DNA of 64,000 nucleotides from Paenisporosarcina quisquiliarum (GTDB lineage: Bacteria; Bacillota; Bacilli; Bacillales_A; Planococcaceae): positions 124,001 to 188,000 of the forward strand of contig NZ_JAMKBJ010000005.1 of the NCBI RefSeq assembly GCF_027563315.1, read 5' to 3'. The notes beneath the pieces were generated by a model. It was not told where the DNA came from and did no database searches. It was given only the letters and a program-made list of their open reading frames with translations. How positions within the stretch are numbered: the first letter of the stretch is position 1; each line of letters starts with the position of its first letter. Positions 18,730 to 27,363 of the stretch are shown piece after piece. Position numbers and translations under genes: made by a program.

Positions 18730-18990
18730 ACTCAATCCAAAGGCGCGATGATATCCGGAATGTCTTTAACATATTCTTGCGGGAAGATGTGATTGATTTT
18801 CTTAATCAATTTTTTTATCGGAAAAGGATCATCCTAAAGACCAGTAATTGGCCATGACAATAAATATGAAAAGTAGTTTTTTCTTTAACATCTTAATTTA
18901 TCCCCTCAATGAGAGAATCTTTAAAGTAAAAGTATCTCTGTCAAAGTATCTCTGTTCTTTTGGAGTGCGTGATTCTACGAAGATCATTCC
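18730..18990 (-). pseudogene. decayed second copy of the 11.4-kb two-gene junction
   Basis: On the minus strand this segment repeats, with gaps and frameshifts, the end of the 236-aa protein (TPKEQRYF against STPKEQHYF), the intergenic ribosome binding site (AGGGGATAAATTAAG) and the first part of the 248-aa protein (KKINHIFPQEYVKDIPDIIA against EEINHIFPPANVKEIQDTIV). The membrane anchor is partly deleted and a short internal duplication (AAGTATCTCTG twice) breaks the frame. No intact product is possible. It shows that the junction was once present twice, on both sides of the defence genes. Confidence 0.82.
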
Positions 18991-19159
18991 AGCCAAAGTA
19001 CTTCGGTGATTCATAGACCTTAACATCACACTTGGTATTGCGAAATCAATAAATATGAGACGCTCTCCTCTGCAATTATCTTTACATACAAAAAAGCCTC
19101 TAAGTAAATTATTACTCAAAGACTTTAGAAACTAAATACGTACTTGAACCTTAACCATT

Positions 19160-20302
19160 CTATGCATCAATTTTTTTTATCGTTTCAATCTTTTGGTCTA
19201 AAAATAATATCGAACCTTCTAAAATTTCTATGAATTCATCAAAATCTTTATTGGAATTTTGATTTTTTCCCGATTGCATTATTCTATTAGCATAAGTGTA
19301 CAATCTTTTAAAAGCACTTACTTCATTCTCTGCAAATACCTTTTCTGAATCTAACATTGATAGTGTTTTTATAAAAGAAGTAGGCTTAATTTTTTCTACT
19401 TTTTTACTTTCAAAATAGCAATTAAAATATTCTGCCATTTTATAATCTAGCATCATTCGTAACTCTGAAATTCGTAAGAGTTTTGTTCCATCTTTCATGT
19501 AATCATTAATTGATATCATTGATACATCATCTTTGTGAGGTTTCTTGTCTGTATTATTCTTTGCACCTTTAGGTATGTCTTCTTTTTTATCTCTTCCACT
19601 TTCCGTAATATGTTCAATTTCATTCTCTATGTTCTCTTTAAAAAGCTTTTCAACGGATTCTATATTGTCAGATTCTCCGGATTCAAACTTTTTATCCTCT
19701 TTGTCAAAAAATAGTAGTTCAAGAATCTTATCTAAAATAGGCTGGGCCTTCAAGAAGATAATTGTAAAGATTGATATTATTGTCACAATCATTAAAGGAT
19801 TATCCGGTAGGATATCTTCTTTAATAACTAGTCCAGAAGCTATTATCATTAAAATCAATGAAATTGAACTTGCACCAAATGTTGCAAATAGCATATAAAA
19901 TTTACTGGAATTCACTTTATTTTCATTTTCTTCTAAACTAACATCAGTTAAAACTGCTTTAGTTTGCTTTAAAATATTTATGCGTATTCGAGACTCTATA
20001 TGTTCATTATCTGAGACCTTAGCATAAATCATTTCTAAAAAATCTTTTTTTGAATATATTAGTTTACATGATTTTAATTTTTCAAAGCCAGATATTACTA
20101 TATCAAAATCAACTTGAGCAATTTCCAAGTTACTATTTATATGATTTCTAATAATCATATTTATAAATTCATCTTTAAGCCTTAATGTTTCTTTAGTTTT
20201 GTTTCTTGCCTTAGAAAATTCTTGATAGATAAAAAATATTATAGCTATAATTAGCGATAAGTAAGTTGCTATCTCAGCTAAGTCAAAGTTTTCAAAATCC
20301 AC
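19160..20302 (-). CDS. unknown membrane protein with coiled-coil-like soluble domain
   Basis: About 380 aa. One segment is near the N-terminus (IATYLSLIIAIIFFIYQEF) and two are central (FYMLFATFGASSISLILMII, PLMIVTIISIFTIIFLKAQ). A highly charged linker (ESVEKLFKENIENEIEHITE) and a helical C-terminal domain of about 120 aa follow (RISELRMMLDYKMAEYFNCY ...). A GTG at 20302 with GGAGGG 6 nt upstream is a better start than the ATG at 20332, which lacks a ribosome binding site. No family was recognised. Very AT-rich, like the rest of the island; possibly a membrane effector or sensor. Confidence 0.6.
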   Translation of the reverse strand: MDFENFDLAEIATYLSLIIAIIFFIYQEFSKARNKTKETLRLKDEFINMIIRNHINSNLEIAQVDFDIVISGFEKLKSCKLIYSKKDFLEMIYAKVSDNEHIESRIRINILKQTKAVLTDVSLEENENKVNSSKFYMLFATFGASSISLILMIIASGLVIKEDILPDNPLMIVTIISIFTIIFLKAQPILDKILELLFFDKEDKKFESGESDNIESVEKLFKENIENEIEHITESGRDKKEDIPKGAKNNTDKKPHKDDVSMISINDYMKDGTKLLRISELRMMLDYKMAEYFNCYFESKKVEKIKPTSFIKTLSMLDSEKVFAENEVSAFKRLYTYANRIMQSGKNQNSNKDFDEFIEILEGSILFLDQKIETIKKIDA

Positions 20303-20693
20303 CCAATACCCTCCAACAATAATATTTGCCATCCAAATTATAACATCTCTTGTCCTTTAAATTTTATTATTTAAATAAATATTTAGTATTAAGATACTAT
20401 CTACTTGTCGGAACTTATTTCCTAATACAGTCATTAAGCTATTAGCCCTTTTTCATTCTATTAACCTTAAGGAAGTATTATCAGTTATCCTCACAGATTA
20501 TCCTTATTACCAAAAAGCCTTTGCTAAAATCCCAGTGCCAAAAGGTAAACATATTTCTCAAAAGAAATAAATCTATAATGAAAAGGCCTTTAAAAATCAA
20601 AAGGCCTTTTCTAGTTAATAATTATAAACTATCTACTCTTTTGTAGCATGGGCATGCGTCCATTAATAGTTTCATAATGTAACATATCCATCG
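20303..20693. other. right edge of the island; open-frame remnant and terminator
   Basis: About 390 bp without a supported gene. On the plus strand a frame of about 60 codons ends at a TAA at 20568-20570 and reads ...LLALFHSINLKEVLSVILTD...AFAKIPVPKGKHISQKK. It lacks a start codon and may be the tail of a lost gene. A terminator lies at 20580-20612. Confidence 0.35.
20580..20612 (-). terminator. intrinsic terminator downstream of the HAD gene
   Basis: AAAAGGCCTTT / AAAGGCCTTTT inverted repeat with a short AT loop and T residues on both outer sides. It can end minus-strand transcription from the HAD gene. Confidence 0.7.
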
Positions 20694-21575
20694 TTAATTA
20701 CCGAACATTTTACGACAAATCTTCAAACCCAAAATATTCGTCTTAAGATAACGGTAAACCCCATCTTCATCACAAGTAAATTCTGTTACATCATCCACAA
20801 CCGCTTTAATGTGATCAGGTGCATTTTTCATAGCCACTGCGTGACTGACAAACTCGAACATTTTCAGGTCGTTGTCACTGTCACCAATGGCTAATGTTTC
20901 ACAGCCTGTTAAGTTAAATCGCTCTAGCATTTGTTTGATGCCTGATGCTTTGCTGACGTTTGCGACCATGACTTCTGCATTGTGAGGAGATGAAGGCGTC
21001 ATTGTGAAATCCATTTCTTTCTGTAATTGTTCCAGTTCCATTTTCCAGCTATTGATTGCTTCTTTCGTTCTTGCGAAAAAATAGAACTTTGAGAAATGCG
21101 TTCCTGTGATTTCTTCCGTCCATGCAATTTCTTCTTTAATTGCTTTTTGGCGTGAAATCCATTCATTGATTTCAACGGATTCAGGCTTTGGTTCTCTTAT
21201 TTCCTCTAATACATATTCTTTATCCTGCTCTAAGACCATTCGAGAATGGCCGTATGGGAAAAGTTCGTAATACACTTTGTTTTCTCGTGCTTTCTCGATG
21301 ATGGTTTCTACTAGTTCACGTGATAGTGAATGTTCGAATACGACTTCTTCTCCGATGTATCCAGCCATGCCGTTCGCTGTAATCATCGCGTCTACTTCAA
21401 ATCCTTCAGGCAACATCTCTTTTATTTCCGCTGCATTTCTCCCAGTCGCAATAAAAACGAAGATTCCTTCTTTTCGCAGGTCATCTATGATTTCTTTCGT
21501 GTGAATACTTACCTTGTTATGATGATTTAAGATGGTTCCGTCCATGTCTAAAAAAATCGCTTTTGGTTTTAACAA
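20694..21575 (-). CDS. Cof-type HAD-IIB phosphatase
   Basis: 293 aa. The nucleophile motif FLDMDGTILNHHNKVS lies at residues 8-23, motif II is in VFIATGRNAAEIKEML, and motif IV GDSDNDLKMFEFV is near 230. The large C2B cap between them places it in the Cof/YidA group, which dephosphorylates sugar phosphates, FMN or similar small molecules. The exact substrate cannot be read. The start is TTG with AGGAGG 7 nt upstream. It is single and divergent from glcT. Confidence 0.85.
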   Translation of the reverse strand: MLKPKAIFLDMDGTILNHHNKVSIHTKEIIDDLRKEGIFVFIATGRNAAEIKEMLPEGFEVDAMITANGMAGYIGEEVVFEHSLSRELVETIIEKARENKVYYELFPYGHSRMVLEQDKEYVLEEIREPKPESVEINEWISRQKAIKEEIAWTEEITGTHFSKFYFFARTKEAINSWKMELEQLQKEMDFTMTPSSPHNAEVMVANVSKASGIKQMLERFNLTGCETLAIGDSDNDLKMFEFVSHAVAMKNAPDHIKAVVDDVTEFTCDEDGVYRYLKTNILGLKICRKMFGN

Positions 21576-21814
21576 TTCGCTTCCTCCTAATGATGTAAAT
21601 CGAATTCATTCAGCTAGTATACGCTTCGGTTTTTCCAAACTCAATGAATTTACCTCTGCTCTTGAATGTGTTCCTGTATAATAGAAGGAACAGCAGGTAG
21701 GTTCTATTTTTCAACAACTTCCAAGTATGATTCATGTTCTATCTTGAATATAATGAAGGTTAAAGAAGTGTATGTAACTGATTGACGATAGAAAAATTGT
21801 CTGTTTGTACAAGT

Positions 21815-21851
21815 CCATCTGGCAGAAAAAAGACCAGACGGCGGATGGAGG
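21815..21851 (+). promoter_or_regulatory. possible leader hairpin over the glcT ribosome binding site
   Basis: CCATCTGG (21815-21822) can pair with CCAGACGG (21834-21841). Alternatively TCCATC can pair with GATGGA at 21844-21849, which is part of the Shine-Dalgarno region GATGGAGG. Two mutually exclusive structures in a short leader hint at translational control, but the stems are short and this is inference. Confidence 0.3.
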
Positions 21852-21856
21852 CTGAT

Positions 21857-22699
21857 ATGAAACAGATACTGACGATAGAAAAAGTGTTGAATAATAATGT
21901 GGTCATTGCCCATCATGATACGTTCAAAGAAGTTGTATTGATTGGAAAGGGTATTGGTTTCGATCGAAAAAAAGGAGATGACATCTCTTTTGATAAGGCG
22001 GATAAAACGTTTTTGCTGAAGGATGAAAAGGAAAAAGAGCAATACGTCAACCTGCTCCCTCATATTGAAGAAAACCTCATTACCTTTATCCAGGAACTGC
22101 TTCTTTATATAGAAGAACAAATGGATAAAGATTTAAATGAGCATATTCATGTCGCGTTAACCGACCACCTTGCATTTGCGATCAGCCGTGCGAAAAAAGA
22201 TATGCAATTCTCCAATCCATTTCTATATGAAATTGAGGCCTTGTATCCAAAAGAATATCAAGTAGCTAAAGGCGTCGTAAAAAAAGTGGAAGAACGGATG
22301 GAACTTGTTTTCCCTGAAGGAGAAATCGGTTTTATTGCGCTTCATATTCATAGTGCGGTGACGGACAAATCTTTGCGTGACATCAATCGTTATAATCTTC
22401 TTATTACAAAACTGGTTGGAATCATCGAAGATAACCTGTCCATTCAGCTGGAAAAGGACGATGTCGATTATCATCGTTTGATTCAGCATTTGCACCGGGC
22501 TATCGACCGTGCTCATAAAGGAAATCCGATTGAAAAAGAGAGTAAGCTTGAGGAATTGTTGAAAAAAGAATACCCGGTGTGCTATAATCTTGCGTGGAAG
22601 CTAATAAAAGTGATGCAAAATCAATTAAATAAACCAGTAGATGAAGCTGAAGTCTTATATTTGACGATTCATCTGCAACGTTTAATAAATAAATCATAA
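21857..22699 (+). CDS. glcT: transcription antiterminator GlcT
   Basis: 280 aa, BglG/SacY family. An N-terminal RNA-binding CAT domain (KQILTIEKVLNNNVVIAHHD, then VLIGKGIGFDRKKGD) is followed by two PRD modules whose regulatory histidines appear in NEHIHVALTDHLAFAI, FIALHIHSAV, LIQHLHRAIDRA and VLYLTIHLQRL. In the glucose system GlcT binds the RAT element in the ptsG leader to prevent termination, and is inactivated when phosphorylated by EII-Glc. ATG 21857 follows GGAGG by 5 nt; upstream in-frame starts lack this. RAT and ptsG follow at once, which fixes the assignment. Confidence 0.93.
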   Translation: MKQILTIEKVLNNNVVIAHHDTFKEVVLIGKGIGFDRKKGDDISFDKADKTFLLKDEKEKEQYVNLLPHIEENLITFIQELLLYIEEQMDKDLNEHIHVALTDHLAFAISRAKKDMQFSNPFLYEIEALYPKEYQVAKGVVKKVEERMELVFPEGEIGFIALHIHSAVTDKSLRDINRYNLLITKLVGIIEDNLSIQLEKDDVDYHRLIQHLHRAIDRAHKGNPIEKESKLEELLKKEYPVCYNLAWKLIKVMQNQLNKPVDEAEVLYLTIHLQRLINKS

Positions 22700-22708
22700 G
22701 TCAACCAT

Positions 22709-22737
22709 ACGTGTTACTGATTCGATCAGGCATGAGT
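22709..22737 (+). promoter_or_regulatory. RAT antiterminator element of ptsG
   Basis: The sequence beginning ACGTGTTACTG and ending CAGGCATGAGT is the imperfect-hairpin ribonucleic antiterminator recognised by GlcT in Bacillus ptsG leaders. Its 3' half overlaps the 5' arm of the terminator, so the two folds exclude each other. Confidence 0.92.
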
Positions 22738-22820
22738 ATGAAAAGATTTACAGGTTATTTCTGTGGGGAACTTCTCCCCCCTTTTTAACCTTGTCTTTTC
22801 TACTCATGCCTTTTTATTTT
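22729..22820 (+). terminator. GlcT-controlled leader terminator of ptsG
   Basis: GGCATGAGTA (22729-22738) pairs with TACTCATGCC (22801-22810), which runs into TTTTTATTTT. A large internal loop or branched stem lies between. Without GlcT this hairpin should stop transcription before ptsG. Confidence 0.9.
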
Positions 22821-22902
22821 GTGGTTAGTGATTATTTGTGTCCTTTCATTAGCAGAATTTACATTATTGCATCTTCATTACATTAAAAAGGAGGAATTTT
22901 CG

Positions 22903-24969
22903 ATGTCTACTAAATCTGCTCGATCCACTAATTTATTTGGCGTTATGCAAAAGGTCGGAAAAGCCTTGATGCTTCCGGTAGCCCTTTTGCCTGCAGCAGG
23001 TATTTTGCTTGCCTTTGGTACAAGCTTTGCACAGGATTCCTTTATTGAAGCAGTGCCATTTATGGGTGCTGACTGGATTCAAAAGTTATTGTTCATCATG
23101 GCCCAGGCCGGTGGAGTTGTGTTTGATAATCTGCCCTTGCTATTTGCTGTTGGGGTGGCGATTGGTCTTGCCGGTGGTGACGGTGTAGCTGGTCTCGCCG
23201 CGATTATTGGTTACTTGATTATGAATGTTACCATGAAAGCAATTGGCAATATTACGCCAGAGATGGTCACTGAATCTCCTGCCTATGCCACCGTTTTAGG
23301 TACTCCCACTCTACAAACGGGTGTATTCGGCGGTATTATCGTCGGTGTATTAGCCGCATTTTTGTACAATAAGTTCTTTAACATTCAATTGCCGCAGTTT
23401 CTTGGCTTCTTTGCAGGGAAACGTTTTGTCCCAATTGTTACCGCTTTCTCGGCGGTTCTACTTGGTATTGTGATGTTTATGGTTTGGCCATTTGCTCAAA
23501 GTGGTTTGAATGCTTTATCTCATTTCATGTTGGAAACAAACCGCACACTAGCGGCTTTCGTATTCGGGTTAGTCGAACGTTCATTAATCCCATTCGGGTT
23601 GCACCATATTTTCTATTCACCATTTTGGTTTGAATTTGGAACATATACGAATGCAGCGGGAGATATTTTCCGTGGCGACCAACGAATTTTCTTTGCACAA
23701 CTTCAAGATGGCACAGAGTTCACAGCTGGTACCTTCATGACAGGTAAATTCCCGTTCATGATGTTCGGTCTTCCGGCAGCGGCACTTGCTATTTACCATA
23801 CGGCTCGTCCTGAGAAGAAAAAACTTGTCGGTGGGATCATGGCTTCAGGTGCTCTTACTTCGTTCCTAACAGGTATCACGGAACCACTTGAATTCTCTTT
23901 CTTATTTGTTGCACCAGTATTATTCGGTATCCATGCGGTTTTCGCAGGACTATCGTTTATGACGATGCACTTGCTAGACGTTAAAATAGGAATGACTTTC
24001 TCCGGTGGTTTGATTGACTTCCTACTATTCGGCGTTATGCCTGGCAGAACTGAATGGTTCTGGGTTATTGTTGTAGGACTTGTCTTCTCTGTCATTTACT
24101 ACTTCGGTTTCCGTTTTGCGATCAAGAAGTTCAACTTGATGACACCAGGTCGTGAAGAAGACGATGCTGACGATAAAGACGGTGAAGTAGTCGGGGATCT
24201 TCCTTATGAGATTCTTGCAGCAATGGGTGGAAAAGAAAACATTAACCACCTGGATGCATGTATCACACGTCTACGTGTAAGCGTAAATGATAAAGCTAAT
24301 GTCGATAAAAATAGATTGAAAAAACTTGGGGCTTCCGGAGTTATGGAAGTCGGCAACAACATCCAAGCGATTTTCGGACCAGTTTCAGACAGTTTGCGCG
24401 GACAAATGCAAGACATCATGAATGGCAAAGCGCCACGCAAACAAGAAGAGACGCCGAAAACGGTTGAAGTGAACAATGCAGAAGTTTCAACTGATCACTC
24501 AAATGCATTTGAGTTCAGTAGTCCACTTGCAGGAGAAATCTTACCGATTACTGACGTTCCAGACCAAGTATTCTCTGGAAAAATGGTTGGAGACGGATTT
24601 GCGATTCGACCTTCTAATGGTCAAGTTGTTTCGCCTGTTAACGGTAAAGTGGTAACAGTCTTCCCTACCAAGCACGCAATTGGTCTGGTAGCAGATAACG
24701 GCACAGAAATCTTGATTCACTTCGGGATTGATACCGTTAAACTTAAAGGTGAAGGATTTACTTCGAAGATTGAACAAGGTGACCTTGTAGAGCAAGGCCA
24801 GATTTTAATGGAAGTAGATTTGGATCACGTTGAAAAGAACGCTCCATCTATTATCACACCAATCGTCTTTACGAATTTGGCAGCAGGACAAACGGTAAAC
24901 ATCAAAAAATCTGGCAATGTGAATGCGAATGAGCAAGATATTGTTGAGATTACTGATGGGAACAACTGA
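22903..24969 (+). CDS. ptsG: glucose PTS permease EIICBA
   Basis: 688 aa in the order IIC-IIB-IIA. IIC (about 1-410) has multiple membrane spans and the [19 protein letters not shown] motif. The IIB phosphocysteine is Cys453 in [14 protein letters not shown]. The IIA active His is His606 in [15 protein letters not shown], with His591 in KHAIGLV. It imports and phosphorylates glucose using phosphate from HPr. ATG 22903 has AAAGGAGG upstream; the longer open frame runs through the leader terminator and is not coding. It is controlled by GlcT/RAT and followed by its own terminator. Confidence 0.95.
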   Translation: MSTKSARSTNLFGVMQKVGKALMLPVALLPAAGILLAFGTSFAQDSFIEAVPFMGADWIQKLLFIMAQAGGVVFDNLPLLFAVGVAIGLAGGDGVAGLAAIIGYLIMNVTMKAIGNITPEMVTESPAYATVLGTPTLQTGVFGGIIVGVLAAFLYNKFFNIQLPQFLGFFAGKRFVPIVTAFSAVLLGIVMFMVWPFAQSGLNALSHFMLETNRTLAAFVFGLVERSLIPFGLHHIFYSPFWFEFGTYTNAAGDIFRGDQRIFFAQLQDGTEFTAGTFMTGKFPFMMFGLPAAALAIYHTARPEKKKLVGGIMASGALTSFLTGITEPLEFSFLFVAPVLFGIHAVFAGLSFMTMHLLDVKIGMTFSGGLIDFLLFGVMPGRTEWFWVIVVGLVFSVIYYFGFRFAIKKFNLMTPGREEDDADDKDGEVVGDLPYEILAAMGGKENINHLDACITRLRVSVNDKANVDKNRLKKLGASGVMEVGNNIQAIFGPVSDSLRGQMQDIMNGKAPRKQEETPKTVEVNNAEVSTDHSNAFEFSSPLAGEILPITDVPDQVFSGKMVGDGFAIRPSNGQVVSPVNGKVVTVFPTKHAIGLVADNGTEILIHFGIDTVKLKGEGFTSKIEQGDLVEQGQILMEVDLDHVEKNAPSIITPIVFTNLAAGQTVNIKKSGNVNANEQDIVEITDGNN

Positions 24970-24987
24970 AATATGTAAGTAACTTTA

Positions 24988-25032
24988 AAACCCCAGGTAC
25001 CAGCGTATTATCGCAGGTGCCTGGGGTTTATT
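24988..25032 (+). terminator. intrinsic terminator of ptsG
   Basis: AAACCCCAGGTACC pairs with GGTGCCTGGGGTTT, followed by ATTTTAG. The CCAGGCACC wording is common in Bacillales repeat-derived terminators. Confidence 0.8.
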
Positions 25033-25359
25033 TTAGTTATTATTTAACTCATGTAGGAATGTATTTAATTCATCATCTGATTGAAATTTATAGGCATATC
25101 CGTAACTAATAGATTCTTTACCGGTATTGATTTTCTTAGGGAATTGACTGAAAGAAGTATTGTGAAGCAATGCATGAGATTTCTATTCAAGATTTTCCTT
25201 ACCTTCGACCGTTTTCGGATTAAGAACAATCGTAATCTCTCTATTTGGAAGTAAATAAACAACTTCTTCACTTACAATATGCTTGAATTCTACTGACTTC
25301 GAATTTTCTTTTATCGTTTTGAAATTATTTAGTCCAAAAGTATTTTGTACATTTCCCAT
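25033..25359 (-). pseudogene. small hypothetical gene interrupted by an amber codon
   Basis: From an ATG at 25359 with AGGGGAAC upstream the frame reads MGNVQNTFGLNNFKTIKENS ... LNPKTVEGKENLE, meets TAG, then continues in the same frame KSHALLHNTSFSQFPKKINT ... DDELNTFLHELNNN and a TAA at 25033. Both halves look like one coherent protein of about 108 aa. A single point mutation, rather than a frameshift, splits it. Product family unknown. It may be a recent pseudogene, a sequencing error, or a gene needing suppression. Confidence 0.65.
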
Positions 25360-25564
25360 AATTAGTTCCCCTTTTAAATATATTCTCTTTTTACCATTAT
25401 AGGATATAGGAATCTCAATGTCGTTATCTATTGCTAATATAAAGAGTTACGAAAGGCTTTGTACACATTCTAGTATCATCGCTAAGCTGTATATTTTCAA
25501 TTCGCAAACTGACATAATTTGCTATACACTTTAGGTAAGACTAAACAGCTGAGTGGTGATTTTC

Positions 25565-26263
25565 TTGTTTAAATTATTGTTGATTGAAGATGATAGTTCC
25601 TTGTTTGACGAAATCCAGGACAGGCTTTCACAGTGGTCATTTGACGTTGCTGGCATCAGTAATTTCAGTCATGTCATGGAAGAATTCATTTCTGTAAAGC
25701 CGGATCTTGTTATCATCGATATTCAATTGCCTAAATTTGATGGCTTCCATTGGTGCCGAATGATTCGATCGCAATCGAACGTTCCGATTATCTTCCTCTC
25801 CTCCCGAGACCATCCTACGGACATGGTCATGTCGATGCAGCTCGGGGCGGATGATTTTGTTCAAAAACCTTTTCATTTCGAGATCTTGATTGCAAAGATC
25901 CAGGCGATTCTTCGTCGTACCTATAACTATAATAGTGAACCAAGTAGCCAGCGAAAATGGTGTGGAGCTACACTTGATTTTGAACAAAATATGGTTTCAA
26001 ATGAATTGGGTTCCGTTGAACTGACAAAGAATGAAAGCTTCATCCTGCGACTTCTTATCCATCAGAAAAACAAGATTGTGAGCAGAGATGATTTGATGAA
26101 CCGCCTTTGGGACGACAAGCGCTTCATCAGCGATAATACGCTGACGGTTAATGTCAATCGACTGCGCAAGCGTCTTGATGAAATCGGACTTGGACAATAC
26201 ATACAAACAAAAGTCGGACAGGGCTATTTGGCACTCGATGAGGAGAAGAATTATGATTCGTAA
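25565..26263 (+). CDS. bceR: BceR-like response regulator
   Basis: About 232 aa, OmpR/PhoB family. The receiver domain has FKLLLIEDDSSLFDE, phosphoacceptor Asp52 in VIIDIQLPKFDG and the Lys of FVQKPFHFE. The C-terminal winged helix has LTKNESFILRLLIHQKNKIV and DNTLTVNVNRLRKRL. It directly precedes a short intramembrane-sensing kinase and a BceAB-type transporter, the classic antimicrobial-peptide detoxification module. The start is probably the TTG at 25565; GTGs at 25553/25556 are possible. It overlaps bceS by 11 nt. Confidence 0.87.
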   Translation: MFKLLLIEDDSSLFDEIQDRLSQWSFDVAGISNFSHVMEEFISVKPDLVIIDIQLPKFDGFHWCRMIRSQSNVPIIFLSSRDHPTDMVMSMQLGADDFVQKPFHFEILIAKIQAILRRTYNYNSEPSSQRKWCGATLDFEQNMVSNELGSVELTKNESFILRLLIHQKNKIVSRDDLMNRLWDDKRFISDNTLTVNVNRLRKRLDEIGLGQYIQTKVGQGYLALDEEKNYDS

Positions 26264-27257
26264 CTTTCTAATCGAACGAATCAGCTGGATTCTCCTTTTC
26301 TTTGCATTCCAAGGGATGAGCCTTTTCATTGCCTATATTGACGCAACCATCCCTTTCGGCTCCATGCTTTATGTTACTTTCTTGTCCTCCCTTCTTTTTG
26401 CCGTCTTTCTATGCTTCCGTTATTTTAGGGAAACGAGATTTTACAGAAGTCTTGAAGATTGGGAAAGTAGCCTCGACCTTTCGGAAGTCGCCGAACCAAT
26501 CAGCCCTTTTGAAACGATTGTCGTGCACAGCATCACGGAGCAAACTAAGCTTTTGAAATCGGAGCTGTCAGAAAACCGCATTCAACTGGAGCAGGAAAAA
26601 GACGATCTTCTAGCCTGGATACACGAAGTGAAGACTCCGTTAACTGCCATGCAATTGATGATCGGACGCGTCGAAAACGTCACGTTGAAAGCTCAGCTGA
26701 ACCAAGAATGGCTGCGGATTCACTTGCTTTTGGACCAGCAACTACACCAAAAACGGCTGACCGTCATCGAGAACGATCTTTATATCGAACAGATTCAACT
26801 CGAATCGATTGTTTTCAATGAAATTAAGACGATGCAATCGTGGTGTATTCAAAAAGGAATTGGTTTTGACATTCAGCTCAACCGTACGGATGTGTTGAGT
26901 GACGCCAAGTGGCTGTCCTTCATTCTCCGACAGCTTTTGACCAATGCCATCAAATATAGTGAGAAAAGCGATATCTTCATCAAGAGTTATGAAAAAGAAG
27001 GACAAATCTGTCTTGACGTGACAGATATGGGAAGAGGGATTGATCAAAAGGACCTTCCAAGAATCTTTGATAAAGGTTTTACGTCGACTACCGATCACCG
27101 GGAGCAGGCCTCGACTGGCATCGGTCTCTACTTGGCGAAAAAAGCGGCATCCCCTCTTCTCCTTAAAATTGATGTGGACTCTCTGATTGGAAAAGGGACT
27201 ACTGCCACCCTTTGTTTCCCAAAACAAAATGAATTTGTGAACTTACAAGGCATGTGA
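26253..27257 (+). CDS. bceS: BceS-like intramembrane-sensing histidine kinase
   Basis: 334 aa. Two membrane spans close together near the N-terminus (WILLFFAFQGMSLFIAYI, MLYVTFLSSLLFAVFLCF) leave almost no extracellular sensor domain, as in BceS kinases that receive the signal from their ABC transporter. His124 lies in LAWIHEVKTPLTAM. The ATP-binding boxes are LTNAIKYSEK, VTDMGRGID and ASTGIGLYLAKKAA. Start ATG 26253 has GAGGAGAAG upstream and lies within the end of bceR. Confidence 0.88.
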   Translation: MIRNFLIERISWILLFFAFQGMSLFIAYIDATIPFGSMLYVTFLSSLLFAVFLCFRYFRETRFYRSLEDWESSLDLSEVAEPISPFETIVVHSITEQTKLLKSELSENRIQLEQEKDDLLAWIHEVKTPLTAMQLMIGRVENVTLKAQLNQEWLRIHLLLDQQLHQKRLTVIENDLYIEQIQLESIVFNEIKTMQSWCIQKGIGFDIQLNRTDVLSDAKWLSFILRQLLTNAIKYSEKSDIFIKSYEKEGQICLDVTDMGRGIDQKDLPRIFDKGFTSTTDHREQASTGIGLYLAKKAASPLLLKIDVDSLIGKGTTATLCFPKQNEFVNLQGM

Positions 27258-27269
27258 CAAAAGTGTCAC
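27254..27269 (+). promoter_or_regulatory. putative BceR operator
   Basis: GTGACA-AAAG-TGTCAC is a perfect 6-4-6 inverted repeat that overlaps the bceS stop codon. The TNACA-N4-TGTNA form is that of BceR-type binding sites, and it stands upstream of the bceA promoter (-10 TATAAT at 27322-27327 with no good -35), as expected for an activated promoter. Confidence 0.7.
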
Positions 27270-27321
27270 CTGCTTTTGTTTTTTGTTCGGCCAATCGCAG
27301 GATTAACCTGCCATTCCTTTT

Positions 27322-27327
27322 TATAAT
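27322..27327 (+). promoter_or_regulatory. -10 box of the bceAB promoter
   Basis: TATAAT lies 37 bp before the bceA ATG. The region about 17 bp upstream (AGGATT) is not a -35 consensus, which fits an activator-dependent promoter served by the operator at 27254-27269. Confidence 0.55.
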
Positions 27328-27363
27328 GAACACATCACAACAAAACAAAAGGAGTACGGGCAT

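Noticed and set aside
18898-19119. 73-aa open frame as a real gene
   Set aside because: Its C-terminal part is the frameshifted remnant of the 236-aa membrane protein's end, and the rest has no ribosome binding site.
22819-22902. 28-codon N-terminal extension of ptsG
   Set aside because: The frame opens just past the leader terminator and lacks a ribosome binding site; AAAGGAGG fixes the start at 22903.
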